Part shown: positions 9,709 through 20,279 of the stretch, piece after piece
Layout of the letters: each line of letters begins with the position of its first letter
How positions within the stretch are numbered: position 1 is the stretch's first letter
Source of the DNA: Roridomyces roridus
Lineage: Eukaryota > Basidiomycota > Agaricomycetes > Agaricales > Mycenaceae
Assembly: GCA_029378245.1 (NCBI GenBank)
Contig: JARKIF010000117.1
Coordinates: 40,282-104,281, forward strand
Length of the DNA: 64,000 bases
Direction: 5' to 3'
Program-made: the position numbers and the translations under genes
Notes under the pieces: generated by a model
Database searches by the model: none
What the model was told of the DNA's origin: nothing
The model's input: the letters and a program-made list of their open reading frames with translations, nothing else

Positions 9709-10415
9709 TCAAAGCCCCATCCTCCACTTCTTCCACTCGCTCTCAGCATAACAAAGCGACGCCCGCTGCCCAAGTTCCAAATACGGATTCAAATCTTCAT
9801 TCATCAAGTGGGCGAGAATGTGGGGTGCGGGCCATCGAGACCTAGGGGAAGCAAGTGAGCAAGGATGTCATCGGAGAGTTTGAATGTGATGCAAAATTGA
9901 GTGATGTCTATGGCGGCGGGCTTAGCAGGGGATGCAGTTGGAATCCAAGTGCGCGGGGTCGGCGTCAATGGCGCTGGTTGGGGGAGAAGAGGAGTCAAAA
10001 GCATGGCAAATGCAGAGTAGTTGTTGTTGATGGCGACACCGGAAGTGGGTTTGGATAAGTTGGCTCGGCGATGTGCGGCGAGCGCTGCAATATTGTCCGT
10101 GTCATTGCTAGGTTGATTATCAAGTGGCCAGAGGGCCTTCTCCTCTTCTGCAGGGGGCAGTGTCGTGACATCGACTCTCGGCATCTTCGCAATCTGTCAG
10201 GTACAGTTAATGGCATTACAATGGTGTATGGAAGTGACACGCACGATAGCTGCTGCCCAACAATTCAGTAGAAACAGCGTGAGACACACATGGTGTGCAG
10301 CAGCATTCCCGGTGAAGCAGTACCGAGAAGTACAGGTACGGTCAGAGCAGCGATAGGCAGTATGAAGTTGTCCAACATGTACAATCTCGGCCATCTCTGC
10401 CTCCTCAGGGTTGAG
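9709..10415 (-). pseudogene. Hypothetical Cys-containing protein, 3' exons of the gene split by copia A
   Basis: This continues, in phase, the exon that ends at 19223. The exon starting at 10415 encodes LNPEEAEMAEIVHVGQLHTA, then a cysteine segment CSDRTCTSRYC and a WAAAI motif. A 50-nt-type intron follows near 10200. The next exon carries a Pro/Thr-rich linker and FKLSDDILAHLLPL. A short intron follows, and the last exon (YLELGQRASLCYAESEWKKW) ends at TGA 9709-9711. The Cys segment and the terminal WKKW pattern resemble a widespread but uncharacterised Agaricomycete protein family. That is recollection and was not checked. No function is claimed. Confidence 0.6.
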
Positions 10416-10459
10416 CTGTCCCAGGTATTGAGGTAAAACACGAGACAATGGGACTTGAC

Positions 10460-10749
10460 TGTTGAAACAGGAAGCACAGTGGACTGAGTCAACAGTGAGA
10501 AACTCTTTTATTCAATATGAGAAGAAATACACACCTGAGTCAATAGTGAGAAACTGGGGACTCAGGTCTACTCTAGCTGGTATATATGTGTACTAAGACA
10601 AAGGGAATGCCTAAATAAGAAACTACAAAGGGAATGCCATAAAGGGAACAAGGGCATGATGCCATCAAACACAATCACATGATTAGAACGTGACACAAAC
10701 ATGCCATCAGTCCATCAATGATCGATGATACAATCACTGATCTCCAACA
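10460..10749 (-). repeat. Copia A 3' LTR (family 1)
   Basis: 290 bp with ends TGTTGAAACAGG and CTCCAACA on the plus strand. It is preceded on the element's sense strand by the polypurine tract GGGGGAG at about 10750-10756. The sense strand carries a TATATACCAGC TATA-like box. Confidence 0.9.
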
Positions 10750-11013
10750 CTCCCCCGGGACGTGGCAAGTGTGCTTAGCTCCCCCGGAATCCCATAAGGC
10801 CCTGATCGGGCGCCGCGGCTAGCTAGCCGCACTCTGCCAAAATGTTACCGTGTGGCTACGGAAGACTTTCTGGGCCTAGACGTTACCACAGTGACTGCTC
10901 GGGTGGCATTGGCGAGCCGTAGGGCCAACGACCGCAGTGTATCTCGTATATAGATAATAAGCATTGATTGATCGTCCTCATTCATTTCTCTTCCACGCTC
11001 ATCGTTGCTCCCA

Positions 11014-12042
11014 ATGGCTCCTGGTCAACCTCGCTGTGTTTGGCGCGACGACGATGATGCCACCCTTATCGCCACTCTCCGGACGTGCAAGGAGGATGGC
11101 CTCCAGTCGGAGAGCGGGTGGAAACCCGTTTGTTGGACTCGTTGCGCAAATGCGTTGACGAACTCCCCGGGTGCACCCAAGACGGGGGAAAAATGTCGTG
11201 ACCACTTCAGCACTGTATGTTTTCCTTGTTCAATATCCCCTCCCGCTGACACTCTTCCATGCAGCTCAAAAGCCAATTTGTTGAGGTGCGGCAACTCTCT
11301 CAGAAATCAGGGTTCGGTTTCGACGACGGACTCAAAATGGTGATGGCGACGGATGAGGTCTGGGATGCCCTGGTCGAGGTGCGTCATACGCGATTCATTT
11401 CTTCTTCTATTCATTGTTTCCTGCAGCAAAACAAGGGTCTCGGTCGTTGGCGTCGAAAGTCGTTCCCTCTGTACGACGAGGTGCTCTTTCTCGTCGACGG
11501 CATCGTTGCCACGGGCGCGGGGGCATTCCATCCCGGTGCCGCTGTCCCTCTGCCCTACGTCCCTGCTCCACCCGCCTACGCGCCCACCACTAACGATGGC
11601 TCCCAGCCCAGCCAACCCGACAACTCCAACAACTCCCAGGATGACGAGACACAGCCCACCACCGTGCCTGCGACTCCTGCGCGTGTGGACCCCTTCCTCC
11701 CCCGTGGTGCCTAGCACCCCCACTTCCCGTGCTAAGCGCGCCGCGTCGACCTCCCCTCAAAAGTCCACCCGCCGTCGCCGTCGCAACGCTGACGCGGCTG
11801 TTGACATGGCCGATGCTCTCCGTGACATGGCGGGCTCACTGAAGATGATGGGGAGCCCCGAGGTGCGCGCCGCTGCCGTGCAGCTGATGGAGGAGGACAA
11901 TGAGCTTTCCGATGACGAGTCTGTTTCCGCAATGCTTCTCTTCCAGGAGAAGATCGCAGTAGCGCAGACGTTCATTGGGGCAAGGAACAAGGCTCGCCGT
12001 ACCGCATACCTTCAGACCACGCTCGCCTCCGCTGATCTCTAA
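11014..12042 (+). CDS. Harbinger Myb/SANT-like DNA-binding protein (one frame break)
   Basis: In PIF-Harbinger elements this partner protein binds the transposon ends and helps bring the nuclease into the nucleus (family knowledge). The first exon starts at ATG 11014 and has the spaced aromatic pattern of a Myb/SANT-like domain (CVWRDDDDATLIATLR ... WTRCANAL ... KTGEKCRDHF). Introns are 11215-11264 and 11379-11426. A Pro/Thr-rich linker follows, then a basic patch (TRRRRRN) and a helical C-terminus ending at 12042. The frame breaks at the C5 run (11699-11703). One more C would join the linker to the C-terminal frame. This may be a sequence error or early decay. Confidence 0.75.
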
Positions 12043-12151
12043 CTTCAATAGCCATTTGTTACAGTTTAATATAGCCTCCCTACTCCCCCAAAAAAGTCGC
12101 ACATTCATTCACTTCTCTAGTTACTCGCTCGTTAATATAAAGTCAATTTAA

Positions 12152-13614
12152 TTAATCCTCGGCGGGTGCAACTTCCTCGACAACGATCCCCTTGGAGAGC
12201 ATATATGTCTTGTATCCAGCCCACATATCTCTCGCAATAGCATCACGACGAGCAGACGCACGTTGCTTCTCCTCGGCAGTGATGGAGAAACCGAGTTCCT
12301 CGGGCGTAATCTGTGGGGGGTCGTTTGTGACGAGATCTTGCAAAGAACTCTCTCGCCGAGGAGCGTGAGAAGCATTCGCGCCACCCTGGTTGCCGTCACG
12401 AACGATGAGCTCTGGCGCAAGGTCATCCGCCTCATCCGCGTTGTCGAAAACACGGATGAAGTTGTGGAGTGCGGACACAGCGGCCACAAATTGGGCCTGC
12501 GTCTCCGCCGAATACTCTGGGGCGCGTGAGAACATGGCCCAGCGGCGCTTGAGAATGCCAAAGATACGCTCGACCGCATTTCGAAGCTGAGCGTGACATA
12601 GATTGAAAAGCTCCTTGTAGTTACGGGGCCTGACAGGAATGCGTTGAGAGGAGATATGTATTGGAATGAATGCTTACCGCTGCTTCACAGTGCCCCACTC
12701 CTTGAGATGATAGCGTATACCTCTGTACGGGACCATGAGAGCATCGCACAGAGGAAATCCCGCATCCGCAAGGTAATATTTACCAACGGGTACAGCAAAA
12801 TCGGATTGGCGGGCGTAGTTGAAAACCTGTGAGTCCGAGGCACTGCCCTCCCAGCCGCTGAGCACGTAGACGAATAGCAAAGCAAAATTACATGCAGCCA
12901 GCACATTTTGCCCGATAAAACCCTTGCGGTTCCGATACCGTGCCATGGCCTCGGAGGCTACCCAGGCATGGAAGTGTGAGCCGTCAATGGCACCCCGAGC
13001 ATTGCGGAAGTATGGATAAAACTTCCCTGACGCCTTGACCTCGGGAGGGGTGCTGTCGGGGGGTAGATGAACGTGTTTTGTATAGAATGAGCCCGTCAGG
13101 CAGTTCAGAATGGTGTGAATTGACCTGAAAATATATGAGACACATTTAGGACTCGAAAAGACGCGACAAGAGTTGCATACTTGCTGATGGTGTCCGCACT
13201 GCGTTGTAGCCGTTCTTGCAACAAGCGTGAATTGCTGCCTGTGCGTGCCATGTGCAGAAAAGTGGCGAGTTTTTCGTTTGCCGAAACGTGCTTGGTGCTG
13301 GTGAGACCATTGAACATCTGCAGCTCGACAGACAGGCGAAAAAAGATGTGTTTTGCCATGCCCAGATTCTCTTTGAATCGGCGGTCATGACCGGTGATGA
13401 GTTCGTCAAGCCAGCCCTGCCCAGTGAGGATTGATGTGTGCATGGGAATGGGTACGACGTCCAGGCGCAGAGAAGCAGTAATTGCGACGACCATACACGT
13501 CAATGTGGCAAGAACGAAGGTGCGGCGGCGTCGGTCGTATTCCTGCTTTTTACGTGCTTTGCGACGTGCCAGCTCTGCTGCATGGGTAGCGGAGGGGTGG
13601 GTGGAGGGCGGCAT
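12152..13614 (-). CDS. Harbinger transposase (DDE_Tnp_4-type nuclease)
   Basis: Catalytic DDE nuclease of a PIF-Harbinger transposon. Three exons are visible on the minus strand. Introns lie near 13129-13180 (GTATGC...TTTTCAG) and 12629-12675 (GTAAGC...TGTCAG), and the frame is open throughout. The acids are in place: Asp in GAIDGSHF, Asp in YYLADAGF and Glu in RNAVERIFGILKRRW. The N-terminus carries a basic region and one hydrophobic stretch, followed by the helical Harbinger N-domain. I chose ATG 13614 (MPPSTHP); an in-frame ATG at 13740 would add 42 residues. It ends EEVAPAED at 12152. Intact appearance and near-perfect TIRs suggest recent activity. Confidence 0.88.
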
Positions 13615-16351
13615 ATCGTTGGGTTGGGGCCAGACGCGCTTTTGCAGTGGTGGCGATGGGGGAGACGACGAGCAGAGACTTCCAGCGATGACAATACATT
13701 GATTACTACGCGGCCCGGCTGCTCCGACGGTGCCTGACAACCCTCTGGCTCATCATGATCTGGCTAGGCATAACTCCGGACCTCATCCGCTCTGGTTACG
13801 GCTTGCTAGCCTCGGCGCCCGATCAGGGCCTAAGGGTCAGGAGGCGCTGTAGGGCAGGTTGAGGAAGGGGTTTGGTGAGAAGGTCAGCCAGCTGGTCCTG
13901 AGTGGGCACATAATCAATCTTGATAGTCCCTCGAGCCACCTCGTCACGAAGCCAATAATGAGCCATGTCAAGATGCTTCATTCGACCATGGTGCTCAGGG
14001 TTGTTGGCCACCTTGATAGCAGACTGGTTGTCCAAATAGAGAACAGAGCTTCCAAACACCTTGTATCCCGGCTCCCAAAGAAGGTTGCGCACCCATTTGG
14101 TCTCCTTGCCTGCGTCCACTCCAGCAATGTACTCTGCTTCAGTAGTGGAGAGCGAAACTGTAGACTGTAGTTTGCTCTTCTAACTAACTGGAGCACCATT
14201 CATCATCACAACATAACCACCTGTGCTTTTCCCGGAGTCCTTATCGCCTCCATGGTCAGCATCAGAGTAGGTTACAAAGGAAGTGGGTGAGGATGAACGG
14301 CGATAGGTAAGCTTGTAGTCCAGAGTACCCTTGATGTAGCGGAACAAATGCTTCACAGCTTTCCAGTGAGATTCACCAGGATTGCCAAGGAAGCGGCAAA
14401 GGATTCCAACAGCACCAGCAATGTCAATGCGTGTCTGGGTGGCCAAGTACATCAGAGAGCCAACAGCAGACTGGTAAATGCCTTTGTACTGCTTGGACTC
14501 CTCTTCTGTTCTGGCTCCCATCTCCTTGGTCAGTGCAAGTCCAGGAAGCATAGGAGTAGTCACTGGCTTGCAATCTAACATCTTGAACTGCTCAAGCATA
14601 TCTACAGCATATTGGCGCTGAGACATGGAGACTGTACCAGCATCCCAGTCACGCTCAATCTTGATACCCAACAAGAACTCTGTGGGACCAAGATCCTTGA
14701 CCTTGAATGATTGGCCAAGTTCAGCAATGACTTTGTCAATGTCGGCTGGGTTCTTGGCAGCAGCACCACCATCATCGACATAAATGGGAATGATCACTCT
14801 GGTCTTGCCATTGTCATAGACATAGCAGGAGCGATCTGACTGGATACATTTGAAGCCCATTGAAAGGAGCTTTGCATGCAGCTTCTTGTTCCACTGCCGG
14901 CCAGCCTGCTTCAACCCATAGATGGCTTTACCAAGGTGAAGCACCTGACCTGGTTTTCCTTGTGGAAAACCTTCAGGTTGAGTCATATAGACATCTTCCT
15001 CAAGATCTCCATTCAGGAAGGCAGATGAGAAATCAAAGGAACGAAGATGAAGATCATGCTGAGCAGCAAGAGCAAGGACAATGCGAAGGGTGGATGCCTT
15101 CATGGTGGGGGAGAAGACCTCGACAAAGTCAATGCCATGGCGTTGGCCACGGCCATCAGCAACAAGCCGAGCTTTATAGCGCTCAATGGTGCCATCGGAC
15201 TTGTGCTTGATGAGAAAGACCCATTGAGAGCGAATTGGCTTTACGCCAGGTGGACAATCCACAACATCCCAAGTGCAGTTCTCCAGCAGTGAGTTAATCT
15301 CCTCAACTGCTGCCTCCTTCCACAGATGTGCATCCTCACGTTGCAAAGCTTCGTGATAGGAGCGCGGGTTGCCAGAGTGGATAGCAGACCTTGCATACTC
15401 CACAGAGATGGAATTGGTCTCCTGTAGCAACATGTCTGCTGGATCTCCTTCATGAGCAACAATGAGTGCGCTTCCAGCTTGGATTAGCAACTCATCATCG
15501 CTCTCAGGCTCTTCAGGTGCAGGGGGCTCATCATCGGAGTCTGAGACAACGGCTGGAGTAGGTTGACGAGCTTCCCAGCGGCGCTCGCTCTCAGGGTGCC
15601 GATCCCTTTCTTCTCCACGCTGTTTGCGACGAGCAGCAACACCAATGGGAGAAGGAGCATCAGGCAGAGGAGCAGGAGGTGGTGTAGGAGTACGATGACC
15701 AATAGGATCAGGAGAAGGCGATTTGGGAGTAGCAGGTGGGGAAGGAGGATCTGCTGGCTCAGGAGCAGGTGGATGAGCTTCAGCAGCTGGAGGTGCAGGT
15801 GGATTGGCCAAAACAGCTGGAGGGGGTGCAAGATGCACATTATCATCGTCCTCATCTCCCCCGGCATTGCGCACTCCTACAGATGGAGCCGCTGGCACAG
15901 AGGGAAGAGAATGGATGAGCAAGGATGGAGGTGTCTTTGGGCACTTTTTCATAGCCTCAGGACTTGCTCCAGGAAAGTAACGCTCGTCAAAGACAGCGTG
16001 TTCCGCAATGACTATTTTGCGGGTGATGGGATTGTAGAACTTCCAACCTTTGTATTCGGATGGATAGCCCACAAAGATGCATTTCTGGAAGTGAATCCCA
16101 GAGGCATCACGCTTGTCCTTCTGCACAGGCACATAGGCCAGGCAGCCCCATACTCGAAGATGCGCCACATCTGGCTTCTCCTTGTACCAGAGTTGGTAAG
16201 GAGTGGTGTCCGGAATGCGTGCAGTAGGATGCATGTTCCCCACATGAAGGTAGGCTTCAACAGCGAGTGCTCTGAAGGAAGGCGGAAGATTTGCTTCATG
16301 CAACATAGCAATTGCATGTTCATCAACAGTGCGGTCAGCACGTTCAGCCGT

Positions 16352-17423
16352 TGTCGTATGGTAATTTTGTTTGTTATGAAAAAGGACAAGGCACTCCATT
16401 CGCACTTATTGAAAATAGTACTTATTCAGACCTGGGCCAGGCACATGTCCATCATTCCATCATCAATATTGACATCATTATCAGCTGATCAACAAAGTTG
16501 GAATCACACGTGTTACCTATTATGGGAATTACTTGGAATAGGAAATACTCTGAAAGGGAATCACCAAAAATAGGAAATACTCTGAAAGGGAATTACCAAA
16601 AATAGGAAATACTCAGAAAGGGAATTGCCAAGAACAGGAATTACTCAGAAAGGGAATTGTCAAGAATAGGAATTACTGGAAAAGGAAATTCCCGCAAAAG
16701 GAAACATTGGACAAGGGCAGACACCTAGAAAGGAAAAGGAAAAGTGCCTGGGATGGAAGTTAGGAATACAAAATATAGACATGAGTTCCCAGGCTTTTAG
16801 TATATAAGAAGGACAGATTTCAGCTGAGAAGACAACCAACCCACTTCTAAGCTGACTTCTCTTCTACTTTTGTAGTAGTTAGAACCTAGCACAGAATTAA
16901 CTTCACATCATTTCTCATCTTCTTGCTCCGTCTCACGCGCATATTACGCCCAGCACTTGAGCAACTTAGGCAAATCTTTGAATTGCCATTGCCACAGCCG
17001 GCAGTACAAGTCTACGTCGAACCCATTTTAGAAAACATCTAAGCTAGCCTGTCCATCGAGCGACACGGTAGCTATTTGTTCACGTTCAGAAGCAAGTTTA
17101 CGCACGCACACACGTTCAAGTCAGGAAACATTTGAGCTAGCCTGTCCACGAAGCGATACGGTAGCTATCTGTTTTAACCAGTCAAGCCGAAGTACAAGCA
17201 TCAGGAGATAATTGAACTAGCCTGTCCATTGAGCGACACGGAAGTTAATTATTTCACAAGTCCGACTAGTTTTCACGTACGAACCAGACCGACCAGTTTA
17301 GTCCATCACTGATCCTATTTTCTATTCAAAACACTACTACCCACTTCCCCGAACCATTAGTGAGTTTGGCTTGAATTTAATTATTCCCGCCTGCTTACTG
17401 GGAAACTTTATTTTCCGTCGACA
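16352..17423 (+). repeat. Solo LTR, family 3 (1,072 bp), inserted in copia A integrase
   Basis: Ends are TGTCGTATGG and CCGTCGACA, with the 4-bp target duplication CCGT at 16348-16351 and 17424-17427. Inside are a short tandem array of an (A)GGGAATTRCCAAAAATAGGAA-type unit (about 16,540-16,690), a TATA box (AGTATATAAG near 16,798) that sets the orientation, and three copies of a GCTAGCCTGTCCA...CGACACGG block (17,040-17,250). A 4-bp duplication and a long LTR suggest a gypsy-type parent, but no internal region is in the window. Confidence 0.85.
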
Positions 17424-18897
17424 CCGTCCCGTTCTGCTGTGGTCTATTCCTTGCTGAATGACGACGCACAATGCCTTCAGAAGCGAGGTAGTCCTCAAAC
17501 TCTGTGGACATGTACTCTCCACCTTCATCATCCTGAAACGCCTTGATTCTGCGTTCAAAATGGTTCTCAGCACGAGCTTTGAACTTCTTGAACGCCATGA
17601 GTGCACCACTCTTTCTTTTCATGTGCAGCACCACTTTGTAGCCAGTGTTATCGTCAACAAAGACAATACGGTGCTTCCAGCCTTCACGAGTGTAGACTTT
17701 GTACTGCTTCAAATCAGAGTGGATGAGATCAAGGGGCGCTTCAGCTCGATGTCCAGTGGAAGGGAAAGGAGCAGCATTCAGCTTGCCAGCAAGGCATGGC
17801 TCACAGATTGGATCTGGTTTCTGGTCCGAAGTGAGAGTGGCACCAGTAACCAGACCCTTGCGCAAGATCAACTGTGTATCAGAGTGATGGCCAAGCCGAC
17901 GGTGCAGCAAGTCCAGATCAAGGGGCAAGGTTCCAACTGCGGACATAGCTGTGAACTTTGGGACTTCTATCTCCCTGACATATGCCTGGTTCCTCTCATC
18001 AATGTCTGCCTCAAAGAGTAGTTGGTTACGCCAGATGAAGGATATAAGGTTTCCTTGCATCGTGACGAGATAGTTGTGAACTCGGGCAAGATATGTGGTA
18101 GAGATGAGGTTGTGAGACAACATTGGAACATATAGGACATTGGTCAGGATGACAGATGGGCTGGGGCGTCCATTGATGACTGGATGCAGCTCTATCTCTC
18201 CAATCAGCTCAGAATACACAACAACTCCATTGGCAACTTTGATTGCAACTCGATGAGAGTAAGCATTGAGCAATAGCTCGCGCCTGGGTGTCATGTGTGA
18301 GGTGGCTCCAGAATCAGGATTCCACAACTGGGCAGGAGGGAGTTGAGCTGAATTGGAAAGAAGACTAGCATTGGACGCCCGATGAAACAGCTGTTCATGT
18401 GGGGCTTCATCTTTGAAACAGTCCAGAAACCAGGCTAAGTTGCCTGCTGAACAGTCCAAGACGGCATGGGTTCCACCACAGAGAATGCAGGAGAGTGCCT
18501 GGGTGGAAATGGGGGTAGGAACGTGCAAAGGCATCAAGAAATGATAATGAAGTTCCAAGGCAAATGTGTGCAGATGGCTAGAACCAGATAAACTGGGCCC
18601 TCAGGAGTGTGTGTGAAGAATGGATGTAGGTAAAGCAAGAGACGATTGAGATGGTCAAAAGACTAGTTCTACTGAGCAACCAGTTGTCAAGCACTAATGG
18701 CCCCAACCCCAAGATCAACGGATTGACTACCGTTTGTTTCCTGGTGGACTAAAGACTACCTCCCAAAGAGGGTTTGTCCCAACAGTTGAAGCTCCTATAT
18801 ACAAAAACTTATGCACACAACACTATAAGGGCAAGCACAGCACAGAAAATGCGATGGGATGTGAATCTCAAAAGATGTTAGACTTCAGTTAAGGCCG

Positions 18898-18909
18898 GGG
18901 CCCATAACC
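18898..18909 (-). other. Copia A primer-binding site (initiator-tRNA anticodon type)
   Basis: Directly after the 5' LTR the sense strand reads GGTTATGGGCCC. This is the complement, with one mismatch, of the conserved initiator-tRNA(Met) anticodon stem-loop. It fits the half-tRNA priming known from Drosophila copia and relatives (family knowledge). The primer assignment is inference. Confidence 0.6.
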
Positions 18910-19211
18910 TGTTGAAACAGGAAGCACAGTGGACTGAGTCAACAGTGAGAAACTCTTTTATTCAATATGAGAAGAAATACACAACCTGAGTCAACAGTGA
19001 GAAACTGGGGACTCAGGTCTACTCTAGCTGGTATATATGTGTACTAAGACAAAGGGAATGCCTAAATAAGAAACTACAAAGGGAATGCCATAAAGGGAAC
19101 AAGGGCATGATGCCATCAAACACAATCACATGATTACCTACATCCATGAACGTGACACAAACATGCCATCAGTCCATCAATGATCGATGATACAATCACT
19201 GATCTCCAACA
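18910..19211 (-). repeat. Copia A 5' LTR (family 1)
   Basis: 302 bp, with the same ends as the 3' LTR. It differs by one substitution, one inserted A and an 11-bp insertion (ACCTACATCCA-like) near 19136 that resembles a stretch of the element's own leader. Confidence 0.9.
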
Positions 19212-19222
19212 TTGACATGTAC

Positions 19223-19912
19223 CTTGCGTTTACCGGTGGTCTTCTCCATGCTAGCACCAGCATCAGCAACAGTAGGGGCTGCATCGGGCTGTTGTTATCC
19301 TGTCAGGCCCTATTCCCAGAAGTGGACATATTGTGCACCTTCTCCTTCTCCACCATATTGAATTTTACCTCCATTTTCGGTTTCTTCGTTGTTTCTTTGA
19401 CCATGGTTTCATAGTGCTTCTCAGTATGTAGCTGCATGTCTGAGAAGTTGCTCTGATTAAGAGTCCATGTTGCAGTGAATCATGTCGTGCGCAGCGCGCC
19501 ACTGACGATCTTGTACTCCATATCCCCCGGATCGCTGCGATTGACGGTGGCCAGGGCCGCATCGAGGAACTCCACAATATCAGCTTTCTCATGTATGTGG
19601 ATAGCGGTCTTGATTTTGGGTGCACGCGCGCTGGCACTGCCTGGTTTCAGAGGAGGGAGCTGGGGTTGGAACAAGATGATGTATTGCACTCCTTGGCTGT
19701 CGTTATACTCCGAATCTGGATTGCTATTGGTATGGGAAGCGGACGACGAGATAGTTCACGCACCTTTTTGCTGTCCTTGAGCTGAGTCCTTGTCGTTTCC
19801 GTCTCTTTCTTCGCCTGCCGACTGGTCACCGTGCCATGATAGCGTTGATTCTCTCTAAGGAACTCTGCGTAGTCGGGGTCATGGTGATCCTCATCATCTG
19901 AGTTGAACATGG
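19223..19912 (-). pseudogene. Hypothetical Cys-containing protein, 5' exons of the gene split by copia A
   Basis: Starts at ATG 19912 with an acidic N-terminus (MFNSDDEDHHDPDYAEFL) and a basic, coiled-coil-like stretch. After an intron (from 19763) comes VQYIILFQPQ, then KIKTAIHIHEKADIVEFLDA. An intron of 50 nt ends before PDAAPTVADAGAS, and the exon ends TTGKRK at 19223. The next intron would be exactly 50 nt (GTACAT...GGACAG) without the copia A insertion. An in-frame TGA at 19480-19482 (after SGALRTT) is a probable premature stop, since the frame on both sides reads as one protein. Copia B's 3' LTR lies only 38 bases upstream of the ATG, so the native promoter is gone or displaced. Confidence 0.65.
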
Positions 19913-19950
19913 TGGTGGGAGGAAGGAAGTGACGTGTTGCTTGTTGTTGT

Positions 19951-20253
19951 TGTTGAAGCAGGCAGCACAGATGAACTGGAGTCAACAGTGAGAACTCTTG
20001 TATTGAAGTGCAGTAAAGTACTTGCCTGGAGTCAACAGTGAGAACTGGGGACCCAGGCTACATGACAGCTACCTATATACCTTGTAAGAACAAAGGGAAG
20101 TCCTAATTGGTAAATACAATAAGAAAGAAGCATATCATGGGAATTCTCCCATGTCAGATGAGTATCAGAAACACGGTCACATGACCAGAACACGAGAATG
20201 ACATCAGTCCATCAATCAATATCATCTGATAAGTTGATCAACAACTTCCAACA
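19951..20253 (-). repeat. Copia B 3' LTR (family 1b)
   Basis: Ends TGTTGAAGCAGG and CTTCCAACA. It is followed on the plus strand by CTCCCCCGGG, the reverse complement of the polypurine tract. It is related to the copia A LTR by shared blocks such as GTCAACAGTGAGAA and CATCAGTCCATCAAT. Confidence 0.88.
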
Positions 20254-20279
20254 CTCCCCCGGGACCTGGACAGTCTCGC

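Larger units (their letters stand above)
10798..13830. mobile_element. PIF-Harbinger DNA transposon, 3,033 bp, nearly complete
   Basis: Terminal inverted repeats of about 32 bp begin GGCCCTGATCGGGCGCCG at both ends, with 18 bases identical and then two mismatches. The 3-bp target duplication TAA (10795-10797 and 13831-13833) is typical of the superfamily. It encodes the usual pair of proteins, a DDE nuclease (minus) and a Myb/SANT-like protein (plus), which converge. It is inserted in the last codons of copia A pol and so is younger than that element. Confidence 0.93.
10775..18534 (-). pseudogene. Copia A pol polyprotein, interrupted
   Basis: Sense order is as follows. A zinc-knuckle-like CILCGGTHAVLDC is followed by the protease motif NPDSGATSHMT (near 18310). 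The GAG-pre-integrase motif LLHRRLGHH...CEPCLAGK and the integrase core (DLIHSDLK ... DDEGGEYMSTEF) come next. The sequence is then broken at 17424 by a solo LTR. It resumes at about 16351 with the rest of integrase and a Pro-rich linker. Reverse transcriptase follows (SQWVFLIKHKSDG ... IYVDDGG near 14775), then RNase H (STTEAEYIAG). Lesions are an in-frame TAG where copia B has Trp between RT and RNase H (about 14180), the solo LTR, and the Harbinger. The original stop was TAA at 10775-10777, before the Harbinger split the last codons (LTLMGFRGS). Confidence 0.88.
10460..19211 (-). mobile_element. Ty1/copia retrotransposon, copia A (nested, full-length ends)
   Basis: Two nearly identical LTRs (290 and 302 bp) flank a copia-order pol (protease, integrase, reverse transcriptase, RNase H). 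A perfect 5-bp target-site duplication TTGAC is at 10455-10459 and 19212-19216. The two LTRs differ by one substitution, a 1-bp indel and an 11-bp insertion in the right LTR, so the insertion is recent. Without the later Harbinger and LTR insertions the element is about 4.6 kb. The leader between the 5' LTR and the pol frame is only about 350 bp, and no capsid-type Gag is encoded. It sits in an intron of a host gene on the same strand. Confidence 0.92.

Noticed and set aside
15563..16573. A 336-residue plus-strand ORF
   Set aside because: It is antisense to copia A pol and runs into the solo LTR; a shadow of the reverse transcriptase/linker frame.
16540..16690. CRISPR-like array of spaced repeats
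   Set aside because: Units are degenerate and nearly contiguous tandem repeats inside an LTR, without unique spacers of constant length, in a eukaryote.
19912..19951. Copia B as a second, intact autonomous element
   Set aside because: Pol has at least two frameshifts and one in-frame stop, the LTRs are unlike each other, and a MITE interrupts the end.
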